Assembly: GCF_037076565.1 (NCBI RefSeq) | Contig: NZ_AP029028.1 | Coordinates: forward strand, 248,001 to 312,000 | Direction of reading: 5' to 3' | DNA length: 64,000 nucleotides | DNA from: Herbaspirillum sp. DW155 | GTDB lineage: Bacteria; Pseudomonadota; Gammaproteobacteria; Burkholderiales; Burkholderiaceae_D | Shown: positions 43,250 through 51,579 of the stretch, in pieces | How the letters are laid out: every line of letters starts with the position of its first letter | Position numbering within the stretch: position 1 is the stretch's first letter | The notes under the pieces: generated by a model | The model's database searches: none | The model's input: only the letters and a program-made list of their open reading frames with translations | Told to the model about the DNA's origin: nothing | Program-made: the position numbers and the translations under genes

Positions 43250-46200
43250 ATGACATCGACATCCACATCCACTCCCTCGCAAGTGCCGGCGCCACCGGTC
43301 ATCGAACTGCTGCCGCCCTCGCTCACGGTGCGCGTGGGCAAACGCCGGCTGACCCTCGCGTGGCGTGCGCGCAAGCCACTGCCGGGGCTGCTCTCGCGCC
43401 TGTTGCAGCGGGCGTGGGTGCGCCTGCTGGCACCGGGCTTGCGCCTGTCGCTGACGGCCGCTGCCGTGGGCGCGGCCTGGCAGGCGCCGGTGCTGGCGGC
43501 CGCTCCCGCCGCCAACACCTTGCCCACGGGCTGGAGCGTGGTCAACGGCAATCTCGGTTTCAACCAGAACGGCAATACCCTCAACATCAACCAGGGCTCG
43601 CCCCAGGCCATCGCCCGTTTCGCGTCCTTCAGCATCGGCGCCGATGCAGCGGTCAACGTGGCCCAGCCGAGTGCATCGGCGGCCTTGCTGGCCAAGGTCA
43701 GCGGGGCCGACATCTCGCAGATCTACGGCAAGCTCTCGGCCAACGGCACGGTGGTGCTGTACAACCCCAATGGCGTGGTGATCGGCCCCAGCGGTACGGT
43801 AGACGCGGCACGCTTCATTGCGACCTCGCTGGCCATCAGTGACAGCGATTTCCTGGCCGGCAAGCTCAACTTCACCAGAGACGGCACGGCCGGTCTGGTG
43901 GATAACCAGGGCAAGATCAGTTCGGCAACGGGTGGCAGCGTGTACCTGATCGGCGGTAGCGTTTCCAACAGCGGACTCATCACCAGCCCGCAAGGCGAAG
44001 TCATCCTCGCGGCCGGCCAGACCGTCACCCTGGCCGATACGGCCACGCCGGGCGTGACCGTCAACATCACCGGCAGCGCCGGCGATGTCACCAACCTGGG
44101 CAGCATCACGGCCGAGGCGGGCCGCATCGGGGTGGCCGCCGGCCTCATCACCAACAGCGGCGTCATCAATGCTTCCAGCGTGGTGCGCGAGGGCGGGCGC
44201 ATCTTCCTGCGGGCCTCGGGCAACCTGACCACGACCGCCACCTCCAGCATCGGCGCCGACGGGACCAAGGGCGGCAACATCACGCTCTATGCGCAAAACA
44301 AGGCGTTCATCGATGGCGATGTCTCGGCCCAGGGCGCTTCCGCGCAGGGTGGCTTCGTTGATACCTCGGGCCTGCAGCAGCTTGACGTGGTGAAGGTGCC
44401 CAAGGTCGGCGCGGGAGGCACCTGGCTGATCGATCCCTATGATCTGGAGGTGGTGCGCGATCCCCCGCAGCACAACGCTACCCTGGAGCCGGTCGCCTGC
44501 TCGACCGATTATGCGATCACCTCCACGGCCAATGGCTCGCAGATCCAGGCCCAGACCATTTCCAATCAGCTCAGCAACGGTACCAGCATCCAGCTGGTGA
44601 CCGGCAGCGGCGGCAGCCAGGCAGGCAACATCACGGTCAGTGCCGACATCATCAAGAGCGGAGAGTCGGTCAGCACGCTCACGCTCAATGCCGCCAACAA
44701 CATCAGCATCAACGCCAACATCACCGCCGTGGCAGGCAGCTTGAACCTGAACCTCAATACCGGTCTCGGCAACGCTAATACCTCGCACCTGAGCACCATC
44801 AGCAGCGGTGCCACCGTCACGCTCAACGGTGGCTATCTGGTCGCCCGCAATGGCTATACCGGCGGCTATGCCAATGGCTCGCTGGCGATCAATGGCACGC
44901 TCGACCTGGGCAATTCCGGCGGCTTGAGCGCTGGTCAGGTCGTCGTGGGCAGCGGCGGGCTGCTGCAGGCGTCCGGGGGTAGCGAGATCACTCTGCGCGG
45001 GCTGACCAACAATGGCACGGTGAGCCTGGGCGGCGATGGCTACAGCAGCGTGCGCATCGGTAGCGGGGGAATCCTCAACGATGGCAACATCAGCCTGAAC
45101 GGCGCCGGGCGGCTGCGCTCACGCGGCAATGTCGTCAACACCGCCAACGGGCGCATCCTGGTGGGGTCCGGCGAGGAGTCATCTTTCCTCCTGTCCGGGT
45201 CGCGCGGCCTGAGCAACAACGGCACCATCACGCTGGCCAATGGCAGTCTGCGCTTCCGCAATATCGACAACAACGCCAATGCCACCATCACCGGCAATGG
45301 TGCGCTGAGGGCGAGCGGTACCTTCTACAACGCCGGTACGCTCTCGCCCGGTGGTGCTGGCGCAATCGGTGCACTCACCCTCAGCGGCGGCAAGTTCGAG
45401 CAGGCCGACAGCGGCAGGATCCTCATCGACATCGCTTCCGACGCCCAGGACGGCTATGACCGGGTGGTCTTCAATACCCGCTCCGTGACCCTGGGCGGCA
45501 CGCTGGAGACGCATCTGCTCAATGCCTATAACTCTGCGGCACCGCTGGGGGTCTTCAGTTTTGCCAACGAACTGGGCAGCCACAACAATTTCCGTTACGT
45601 CACCGGTGACATCGTTAATGACGGCGGCACCGAAAAAATGGTCAAGACCATCTACAGCGATGGCTCCGTCAGCCTGGCCCTGCGTGGACCGGATACCTTC
45701 ACGCTGGCCGCCACCCAGTCAGAAATCGGCTGGGGCGATTCGCGCAACTGGGTCAGCAACAGCAACACCGCGCTGCCGACCCGGATCGATACCGTCATCA
45801 TCGGTTCCGGGCGCAGCCTGAGTCACCAGGACGGCGACGATGTGGTGGCCAACCTGATCGTCAACGAGGGGAGCAGCCTGTACCAGAATGGCGGCAGCCT
45901 GACCGTACGCAACAGTGCCACCGTCAATGGCTCGCTGAACGTCTGGAATGGCAGCCTCAGCGTGGGCAATTCCACCAGCATCGCCGGTAATGTCCGCGTC
46001 GGTGGCGGCAACCTCAGCCTGAACGGTACCACCGGCATCGACAACGGCGGCCAGCTCTGGCTCGGCACCGGTACCGTCACGCTCAACGGCACCAACAACG
46101 TGGAGGGCAGCATCCTGGTCGATGGGGGCGGTTCTCTGACCACCAACGGCACCACCAACATCAACGGATCGCTCAATGTGTCCTATGGCACGGTGACGAT

Positions 46201-47737
46201 GAACGGCATCAACAACCTGGCCGGTCAGGTCGATGTCAGTGATGCGCTCACCCTCAATGGCACCAACAATGTGAGCGGCAGCGTGCTGGTCTCCTCCGGG
46301 ACGATGGCCCTCAATGGCGACACCCGGGGTGCAGGCAGCATCAGCATCGGTAGCGAGGGCGGCGGCGGTGATGGTTGCGATGGCGGATGCAATGAAGAGA
46401 GTTTCAGGGTCATGCCACGCCTGACCAGTTCGTCGGGCAGCGTGACGATCAACAATGCGTCGCAGTCGGCGCTTTCGGTGGACCTGCTGCACGGCAGCCT
46501 GACCGTAGGCGGCAACGTGCGGCTGGGTAGCCTGGCGGTGGGTGACGACGGCCAGGTCACCGGCAATGTCGGCTCACGCCTGGTGGTGGCCGGCTCCTTC
46601 AGCCAGGGCAGCGGCAACATGACACTGGCCGATGCGGCGTTGGTGCAGGACAGCGGCAACCTGTCGGTAGGCAATATCAGCGCCGCCAACCTGCTGCTGC
46701 AAGCGCGCCAGGGCAACATCACCCAGAACGACCAGAGCAGCTTGCACGTAAGTTCGCAACTGATCGCCTCGGCCAGCCGCGGCATCACGCTCAACAGTTC
46801 GGCCAACCAGATCGCCGGGTTTGCCGCCAGCAACAGCGGCAGCGGCGACATCACGCTCGTCAACCGGCTCAACACCAGCGATGCAACGGCGGTAGCGGTC
46901 AATGGCGTAACGGCGGCCAATGGCAACATCAGCATCGACAATACCGGTGGCGTAGTGACTTCGGCCCTCGGCAGCAAGGCCGGCTTCCTCGGCAATCTGC
47001 CCCTGAGCGCCGAGGGCAGTACGTTGAATACTTCGGACCTGCTGGCATCGCTGGGGATCGATGCCAGTGGCCAGTTGAAGAGTACCAACGGTTCGATCAG
47101 CGTGGTCACGCATAGTCCGCTGACCATCGGCAGCGGTGGCGTCAATGCCTCGGGCACCATCACGCTCACCGCCAGTGCTTCTTCCGGCAGCAACGATACG
47201 CTGACCATCAACGGGGTGCTGGTGACCACCGGCGGCAACATTACCCTGTCGGCGGGGGATTCGATGACCATCAATGCCAACATCTCGACGGCGGCTCCTG
47301 GCGTGGCGCTGTTCTCGGTCGCCTCAGGACAGTTGATCGGCTATGCCCAGGGGGTGACCATTACCGATGCCAATGGCGTGCGCACGCCGGTGCTTGGCAC
47401 CAGCAACGTTAGCAACCCGGTTAGTAACACGGTGAGCAACCCGGTCAACAACACGGTGAGCAATACAGTCAGCAATACGGTCAACAGCACGGTCGTTGCA
47501 GAGCCTAGCCAGACCGCCCAGGTGGTGCAGCAACAGCAGAACCAGCAGACCAAGAACCTGCAGGCCACGCTCAACAATGTGCAGGTGTCCGACAGTCCGG
47601 TGCAGCTGCAGGGCACCGTCAACGTAGTGCAGCAGACCGGCACGGGCAACCAGACCGTGGGGGGCACCACGGACCACTTCGGTGACGAGGGCGATAACCG
47701 CAAGCAGGTCAAGAAACCGCTGCCGATGTGTACCTGA
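43250..47737 (+). CDS. Two-partner secretion exoprotein, TpsA (filamentous haemagglutinin-like)
   Basis: This 1,495-residue secreted protein has a long basic N-terminus (about 90 residues) with a hydrophobic stretch (RLSLTAAAVGAAWQAPVLAAAP), then the TPS secretion domain (about 92-350) with the hallmark NPNGVVIG and ISTS-like ATSLAISD. The rest is a low-complexity beta-helix rich in Gly, Asn, Ser and Thr, with many LNGTNN-type repeats at 45.9-46.3 kb. Near the end there is a run of SNTV/SNPV units (47400-47490), a Gln-rich stretch, and a final PLPMCT. A Cys pair sits in a GGGDGCDGGCNEE insert near residue 1,040. It is likely an adhesin; no toxin domain is seen at the C-terminus. Confidence 0.9.
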   Translation: MTSTSTSTPSQVPAPPVIELLPPSLTVRVGKRRLTLAWRARKPLPGLLSRLLQRAWVRLLAPGLRLSLTAAAVGAAWQAPVLAAAPAANTLPTGWSVVNGNLGFNQNGNTLNINQGSPQAIARFASFSIGADAAVNVAQPSASAALLAKVSGADISQIYGKLSANGTVVLYNPNGVVIGPSGTVDAARFIATSLAISDSDFLAGKLNFTRDGTAGLVDNQGKISSATGGSVYLIGGSVSNSGLITSPQGEVILAAGQTVTLADTATPGVTVNITGSAGDVTNLGSITAEAGRIGVAAGLITNSGVINASSVVREGGRIFLRASGNLTTTATSSIGADGTKGGNITLYAQNKAFIDGDVSAQGASAQGGFVDTSGLQQLDVVKVPKVGAGGTWLIDPYDLEVVRDPPQHNATLEPVACSTDYAITSTANGSQIQAQTISNQLSNGTSIQLVTGSGGSQAGNITVSADIIKSGESVSTLTLNAANNISINANITAVAGSLNLNLNTGLGNANTSHLSTISSGATVTLNGGYLVARNGYTGGYANGSLAINGTLDLGNSGGLSAGQVVVGSGGLLQASGGSEITLRGLTNNGTVSLGGDGYSSVRIGSGGILNDGNISLNGAGRLRSRGNVVNTANGRILVGSGEESSFLLSGSRGLSNNGTITLANGSLRFRNIDNNANATITGNGALRASGTFYNAGTLSPGGAGAIGALTLSGGKFEQADSGRILIDIASDAQDGYDRVVFNTRSVTLGGTLETHLLNAYNSAAPLGVFSFANELGSHNNFRYVTGDIVNDGGTEKMVKTIYSDGSVSLALRGPDTFTLAATQSEIGWGDSRNWVSNSNTALPTRIDTVIIGSGRSLSHQDGDDVVANLIVNEGSSLYQNGGSLTVRNSATVNGSLNVWNGSLSVGNSTSIAGNVRVGGGNLSLNGTTGIDNGGQLWLGTGTVTLNGTNNVEGSILVDGGGSLTTNGTTNINGSLNVSYGTVTMNGINNLAGQVDVSDALTLNGTNNVSGSVLVSSGTMALNGDTRGAGSISIGSEGGGGDGCDGGCNEESFRVMPRLTSSSGSVTINNASQSALSVDLLHGSLTVGGNVRLGSLAVGDDGQVTGNVGSRLVVAGSFSQGSGNMTLADAALVQDSGNLSVGNISAANLLLQARQGNITQNDQSSLHVSSQLIASASRGITLNSSANQIAGFAASNSGSGDITLVNRLNTSDATAVAVNGVTAANGNISIDNTGGVVTSALGSKAGFLGNLPLSAEGSTLNTSDLLASLGIDASGQLKSTNGSISVVTHSPLTIGSGGVNASGTITLTASASSGSNDTLTINGVLVTTGGNITLSAGDSMTINANISTAAPGVALFSVASGQLIGYAQGVTITDANGVRTPVLGTSNVSNPVSNTVSNPVNNTVSNTVSNTVNSTVVAEPSQTAQVVQQQQNQQTKNLQATLNNVQVSDSPVQLQGTVNVVQQTGTGNQTVGGTTDHFGDEGDNRKQVKKPLPMCT
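47400..47496 (+). repeat. Degenerate 12-base repeats coding SN(T/P)V units in TpsA
   Basis: About eight tandem units of roughly AGCAACACGGTC code for alternating SNTV, SNPV and NNTV near the C-terminus of the exoprotein. The repeat is in frame, so changes in copy number would only lengthen or shorten the linker. Confidence 0.7.
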
Positions 47738-47759
47738 CCAACCGGATGATGTGAGCTCC

Positions 47760-48524
47760 ATGAACTTCTTCAAATACAACCTGCCGGGGCCGCTGTGGCC
47801 GCACCGGGCGCTGGCCCTGGTACTGCTGTGGCTGCTGGCGGCCACCCCGGCCTTTGCCCAATCGCAGACGGTGGTGGGCCAGGTGACCCACCTGTCGGGT
47901 GTACTGAGCGTACGCCATGCCGATGGCGCGCGCATGGTCCTCTCGGTGAAATCGGCGATCCTGCAGGGCGACACCCTCATCACCGAGCGCGAAACCTATG
48001 CCCGCGTCAAGTTCATCGACAACGGCGAGATCGTGCTGCGGCCCGGCACCGAGGTGGCCGTGAGCAAATACCTCTATGACGAGAAAGAACCCAAGAACGA
48101 TTCGGTAGCCATCGGCCTGGTCAAGGGCGGGTTGCGGGCGGTTACCGGTCTGGTCGGCAAGCGCAACCATGATGCCGTCAATTTCGATACGCCGACGGCC
48201 ACCATCGGCATTCGCGGCACCCACTTCGGTGCCCTGTACTGCCAGGATGATTGCGCCAGCGTGCCCACGCCCAGCGGCCAGCCGCCGGCCAATGGCCTGC
48301 ACGTCGACGTGGTGACCGGGGCCATCCAGGTTTCCAATCCGAGCGGAACGCAAGTCTACAGCGCCGGCCAGTTCGGTTTCGTCCCCGCGGCGAATCAGCC
48401 CCCGGTGATCGTGCCGGCGACCCAGGGCGTGACGGTGACCATGCCGCCGGCCATCAGCAGCAACGGCAACACCGGCACGCAGAAGATCGGCGCGGCCAAG
48501 CTGGATGCCTGCGTGACGCAGTAA
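47760..48524 (+). CDS. FecR-domain protein
   Basis: This 254-residue protein starts at the ATG at 47760 (MNFFKYNLPGPLWPHR...), 22 bp after the TpsA gene; an in-frame extension to 47682 lies within TpsA. It has a signal peptide (cleavage near PAFAQS, about residue 34) and a FecR domain (about 40-170: VTHLSGVLSVRHADG...DNGEIVLRPGTEVAV...TATIGIRGTHF). Two cysteines form a CQDDC segment. There is no lipobox and no transmembrane helix after the signal, so it is periplasmic and not a classic FecR anti-sigma factor. In related bacteria such proteins occur beside CHASE2 cyclases and surface proteins. The role is not known. Confidence 0.82.
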   Translation: MNFFKYNLPGPLWPHRALALVLLWLLAATPAFAQSQTVVGQVTHLSGVLSVRHADGARMVLSVKSAILQGDTLITERETYARVKFIDNGEIVLRPGTEVAVSKYLYDEKEPKNDSVAIGLVKGGLRAVTGLVGKRNHDAVNFDTPTATIGIRGTHFGALYCQDDCASVPTPSGQPPANGLHVDVVTGAIQVSNPSGTQVYSAGQFGFVPAANQPPVIVPATQGVTVTMPPAISSNGNTGTQKIGAAKLDACVTQ

Positions 48525-48543
48525 GCCGGGTGGCGCTGACTGC

Positions 48544-49317
48544 TCAGAATTCCAGAACGGTGCCGGTCGCCAGCATGCGCGGCTGATGCGGGCCGCTGCC
48601 TGCCGCGATCTGTTCGGCGATCTCTTGCAGCTGTCCGGGTTTGGCGTGGGTGATCAAGACCTCGGGCCGGCCTTGCAGATGCTGCAGTTCTTCCAGCAGC
48701 AGGCTGGGGCACAGGTGCTTGGACAGCAGGGCGAGTTCGCGGTCGCGGTCGGCGAAGGCGGCTTCGATGATGAGATAGCGCAACTGCTCGATGCGATTGA
48801 CCGCTTCCCACAGCGGTGGGCACAGACAGGTGTCGCCGCTGAAGGCCAGCGAGGCGCCGCTGGCGTGATTGCGTATCTGGTACCCGATGGCCGGCACGGT
48901 GTGCGCGGCGGGCAGCGGCGTGATGCTGCGCTGGCCGAGTTGCACCGCCTGGCCAAGCTCGACCGTGGCATAGCGCAGGAAGGGCTGTTCGGCATTCGGA
49001 ATGAGGCTGAAGTCGGGCCAGATGTGCCAGTTGAAGATGTGCTTGCGGATGATCTCCAGCGTCGCTGCGCTGGCGTGCATGGTCAGCGGCGTGCTGCGCA
49101 TGTCGCCCACGCTGTCGATCATCAGCGGCAGGCAGGCGATGTGATCCAGGTGCGCATGGGTGATGAAGACGTGATCGATCCGCGCCAGCCGCGCCAGCGG
49201 CAGGTCGCCCACGCCGGTACCGGCGTCGATCAGGATATCGTCATCGATGAGCAGAGAGGTGGTGCGCATGCCATTGCCACCGATGCCCCCGCTGCAGCCC
49301 AGGATTTCTACACGCAT
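48544..49317 (-). CDS. Metallo-beta-lactamase-fold cyclic-nucleotide phosphodiesterase (class II type)
   Basis: This 257-residue cytoplasmic enzyme has the zinc motif HAHLDH (His54, His56, Asp58, His59) in a context (THAHLDHIACLPL) matching class-II cAMP phosphodiesterases. Further metal ligands are probably in the LPAAHTVPAIGY and AFSGDT segments. It starts MRVEILGCSGGIGG, typical of this branch. It is convergent with the FecR gene, 20 bp apart. With the CHASE2 adenylate cyclase upstream it could make up a cAMP synthesis and removal pair. That pairing is an inference from position. Confidence 0.8.
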   Translation of the reverse strand: MRVEILGCSGGIGGNGMRTTSLLIDDDILIDAGTGVGDLPLARLARIDHVFITHAHLDHIACLPLMIDSVGDMRSTPLTMHASAATLEIIRKHIFNWHIWPDFSLIPNAEQPFLRYATVELGQAVQLGQRSITPLPAAHTVPAIGYQIRNHASGASLAFSGDTCLCPPLWEAVNRIEQLRYLIIEAAFADRDRELALLSKHLCPSLLLEELQHLQGRPEVLITHAKPGQLQEIAEQIAAGSGPHQPRMLATGTVLEF

Positions 49318-49808
49318 TGTGATTGCCGCTCATAGGTTGTGGCTTCCCGCGCCGTCCCCCAAGGTGCTGGCTGAAAAGGAAGCTTGTTGCAGTCCGGAAA
49401 CCCTTGTTGGGACTGGCTTTGCGTACGATGTGGCAAGTTATGCAACACACCCGGATGTTAAGGGATTCGGCACCGCCGCGCAATCGCAGGATCAGCGACC
49501 GGTAGCGGTGCACAATGCGCCGGCGCGCCCCGGACAAGCGTAGAATTGGCGGTCAATTCCCCCCAAGTTCGCTGCAAGACAGCGTGCGTAATCGTCCTAG
49601 AATCACGACGATGCCGAAAAAGCATCGGCAAAAAGCATCAGCAAAAAGCATTCGTAAAAAAAGCGCGCCGGAGTTGCCGTGTCGCAATGACCGCGCCGTA
49701 TCCATACGCCAACGCTTCAGGGAGCCGCATGTTGCAAGCCGTCCATCCAGCAGCCCATCACTGGCTGACCGCCCGGTACCTGCCTCACTGCCTCGGGAGG
49801 CTGGTGGC
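49318..49808. other. Intergenic region with short A-rich repeats
   Basis: This 491-bp divergent region lies between the phosphodiesterase and HD-GYP genes. It contains three tandem 13-base units (49617-49655, listed separately). A frame in line with the HD-GYP gene is open across its last 290 bases (to 49515) and could give a Lys-rich extension from an ATG at 49611, but no ribosome site supports that. I see no other gene. Confidence 0.5.
49617..49655 (+). repeat. 13-base tandem repeat AAAAAGCATCRGC, three copies
   Basis: Units AAAAAGCATCGGC, AAAAAGCATCAGC and AAAAAGCATTCGT follow without gaps, then another A-run. They lie about 150-190 bases before the HD-GYP start. If translated in the HD-GYP frame they would code a basic Lys/Ala/Ser tail. 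Confidence 0.7.
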
Positions 49809-51476
49809 ATGAGCGCTCCGGCAAACATGCATGAGCTGGCCCCCAGCACCGGCGAGCACCGCGACATCGCCTATCGGCTGGAGCGCCTGACCGACCTGTG
49901 CCGCGAGCTGGGCAGCAACCGCGACATCCCGCAGTTGCTGGAACATATCCTGCTGACGGCGCGCGATATCACCCGCGCCGATGGCGGCACGCTCTACCGC
50001 AGCACCGACAACGGCCAGGCCTTGCGCTTCGATATCTCGGTCAACCAGACGTTGAAGATGCACCAGGGTGGCAGCAGCGGCCAGGCCATCTCGATTCCCG
50101 ACATCGCCCTGACCCTGCCCGATGGCCAGCCCAACCTGGCGGCGGTGGCGGCCTATGCGGCCAACACCCGGCATTCGGTCAATATCGCCGATGTCTACCA
50201 GGCCAGCGAATTCAATTTCAATGGCATGCGGCTCTTCGACGAGACCTACGGCTACCGTTCCCAGTCCATCCTGACCGTGCCCATGCACGATCATGAGGGC
50301 GAACTGGTGGGCGTGCTGCAGCTCATCAATGCCATCGACCCGGACAGCGGCAAGCCCGTCCCTTTCTCGCAGACCGATCAGCGCTTCATCGAGGCACTGG
50401 CCGCCCAGGCCGCCGTGGCGATGACCAACCAGCAGTTGATCGGGCGCCTGGAACACTTGTTCGAAAGCCTGATCAAGCTGATCAACATCGGCATCGGCGA
50501 GAAGTCTCCTCACACCGGCCGTCACTGCGAGCAGGTGCCGCAGCTGGCGATGATGCTGGCCGAGGCAGCGCACAACGCCACCGAAGGTCCGCTGGCCGAT
50601 TTCCGCATGACCGACGCCGACCGCCGCGAACTGTGGCTGGCCGGGTTGCTGCACGATTGCGGCAAGATCGGCACGCCCACCCATATCGTCGAAAAGGCCA
50701 CCAAGCTGGAAACCATCTTCGACCGCATCCATCTGGTCGATACCCGCTTCGAAGTCCTCAAGCGCGATGCCGAGATCCGCGTCCTGCAGGAAAAGCTGGC
50801 CCTGGGCGCGGCCCTCACGGCGGAAAAATCGGCCGAACTGGACGCCGCCCTGCAGGCCGAACTGTTGCAGATGGACGAGGAGCGCACCTTCCTGCGCAAG
50901 ATCAACTATGGCAACGAAGGCATGCGCGCCGAAGACCAGCAGCGCGTGCTGGACATCGCCGAGCGCAGCTGGCGCGGCCCCGATGGCCAGGTGCGCAAGC
51001 TGCTGGACGAGGAAGAAGCGGGCAACCTGCGCATTCGCGCGGGCACCTTGAATGATGCCGAGCGCGCCATCATCAACAACCACATCGTCATCACCATCCG
51101 CATGCTGGAGTCGCTGCCCTGGCCCAGGCAGCTTGCGCGCGTGCCCGAATTTGCCGGCGGCCACCATGAGCGCATGGATGGCAAGGGCTACCCCAAGGGA
51201 CTGACGGGGGAGCAGATGTCGGTGCAGGCGCGCATCATGGCGGTGGCCGACATCTTCGAGGCGGTGACGGCGGCCGACCGGCCCTACAAGCGCGGCAACA
51301 CGCTCAACGAGGCGGTGGAAATCCTGGCCGGCTTCAAGGCGCGCAACCATATCGATCCCGATCTGTTCGACCTGTTCGTGCGCGAACGCATCTATGAAAA
51401 GTATGCTGCGCAATTCATGCATCCCAGCCAGATCGACGAGGTTGACCTCTCGCGCATCCCCGGCCACGGCGGTTGA
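49809..51476 (+). CDS. GAF and HD-GYP domain protein (putative cyclic di-GMP phosphodiesterase)
   Basis: This protein of 555 residues starts at the ATG at 49809, with GGGAGG 10 bases upstream. A GAF domain (about 45-215: ADGGTLYRSTDNGQALRFDIS...) precedes an HD-GYP domain. The HD pair is His282-Asp283 (LLHDCGK), followed later by HHERMDGKGYPKG with GYP at 460-462. HD and GYP are normally about 60-70 residues apart; here the distance is 178, so about 110 residues (mostly charged, helical-looking, about 305-430) are inserted. Metal ligands look intact, so it probably degrades cyclic di-GMP or a related dinucleotide. It lies next to the cAMP phosphodiesterase gene. Confidence 0.88.
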   Translation: MSAPANMHELAPSTGEHRDIAYRLERLTDLCRELGSNRDIPQLLEHILLTARDITRADGGTLYRSTDNGQALRFDISVNQTLKMHQGGSSGQAISIPDIALTLPDGQPNLAAVAAYAANTRHSVNIADVYQASEFNFNGMRLFDETYGYRSQSILTVPMHDHEGELVGVLQLINAIDPDSGKPVPFSQTDQRFIEALAAQAAVAMTNQQLIGRLEHLFESLIKLINIGIGEKSPHTGRHCEQVPQLAMMLAEAAHNATEGPLADFRMTDADRRELWLAGLLHDCGKIGTPTHIVEKATKLETIFDRIHLVDTRFEVLKRDAEIRVLQEKLALGAALTAEKSAELDAALQAELLQMDEERTFLRKINYGNEGMRAEDQQRVLDIAERSWRGPDGQVRKLLDEEEAGNLRIRAGTLNDAERAIINNHIVITIRMLESLPWPRQLARVPEFAGGHHERMDGKGYPKGLTGEQMSVQARIMAVADIFEAVTAADRPYKRGNTLNEAVEILAGFKARNHIDPDLFDLFVRERIYEKYAAQFMHPSQIDEVDLSRIPGHGG

Positions 51477-51579
51477 AAGCACAACGGCCGGGCCAAGCTG
51501 GGTTATGCTGATGGTTTCATAAAGTCCGTCATTGAAGAGCTGTCGCGCCGCGCGACGGCGCATCGAGGAAAAGCAACAC

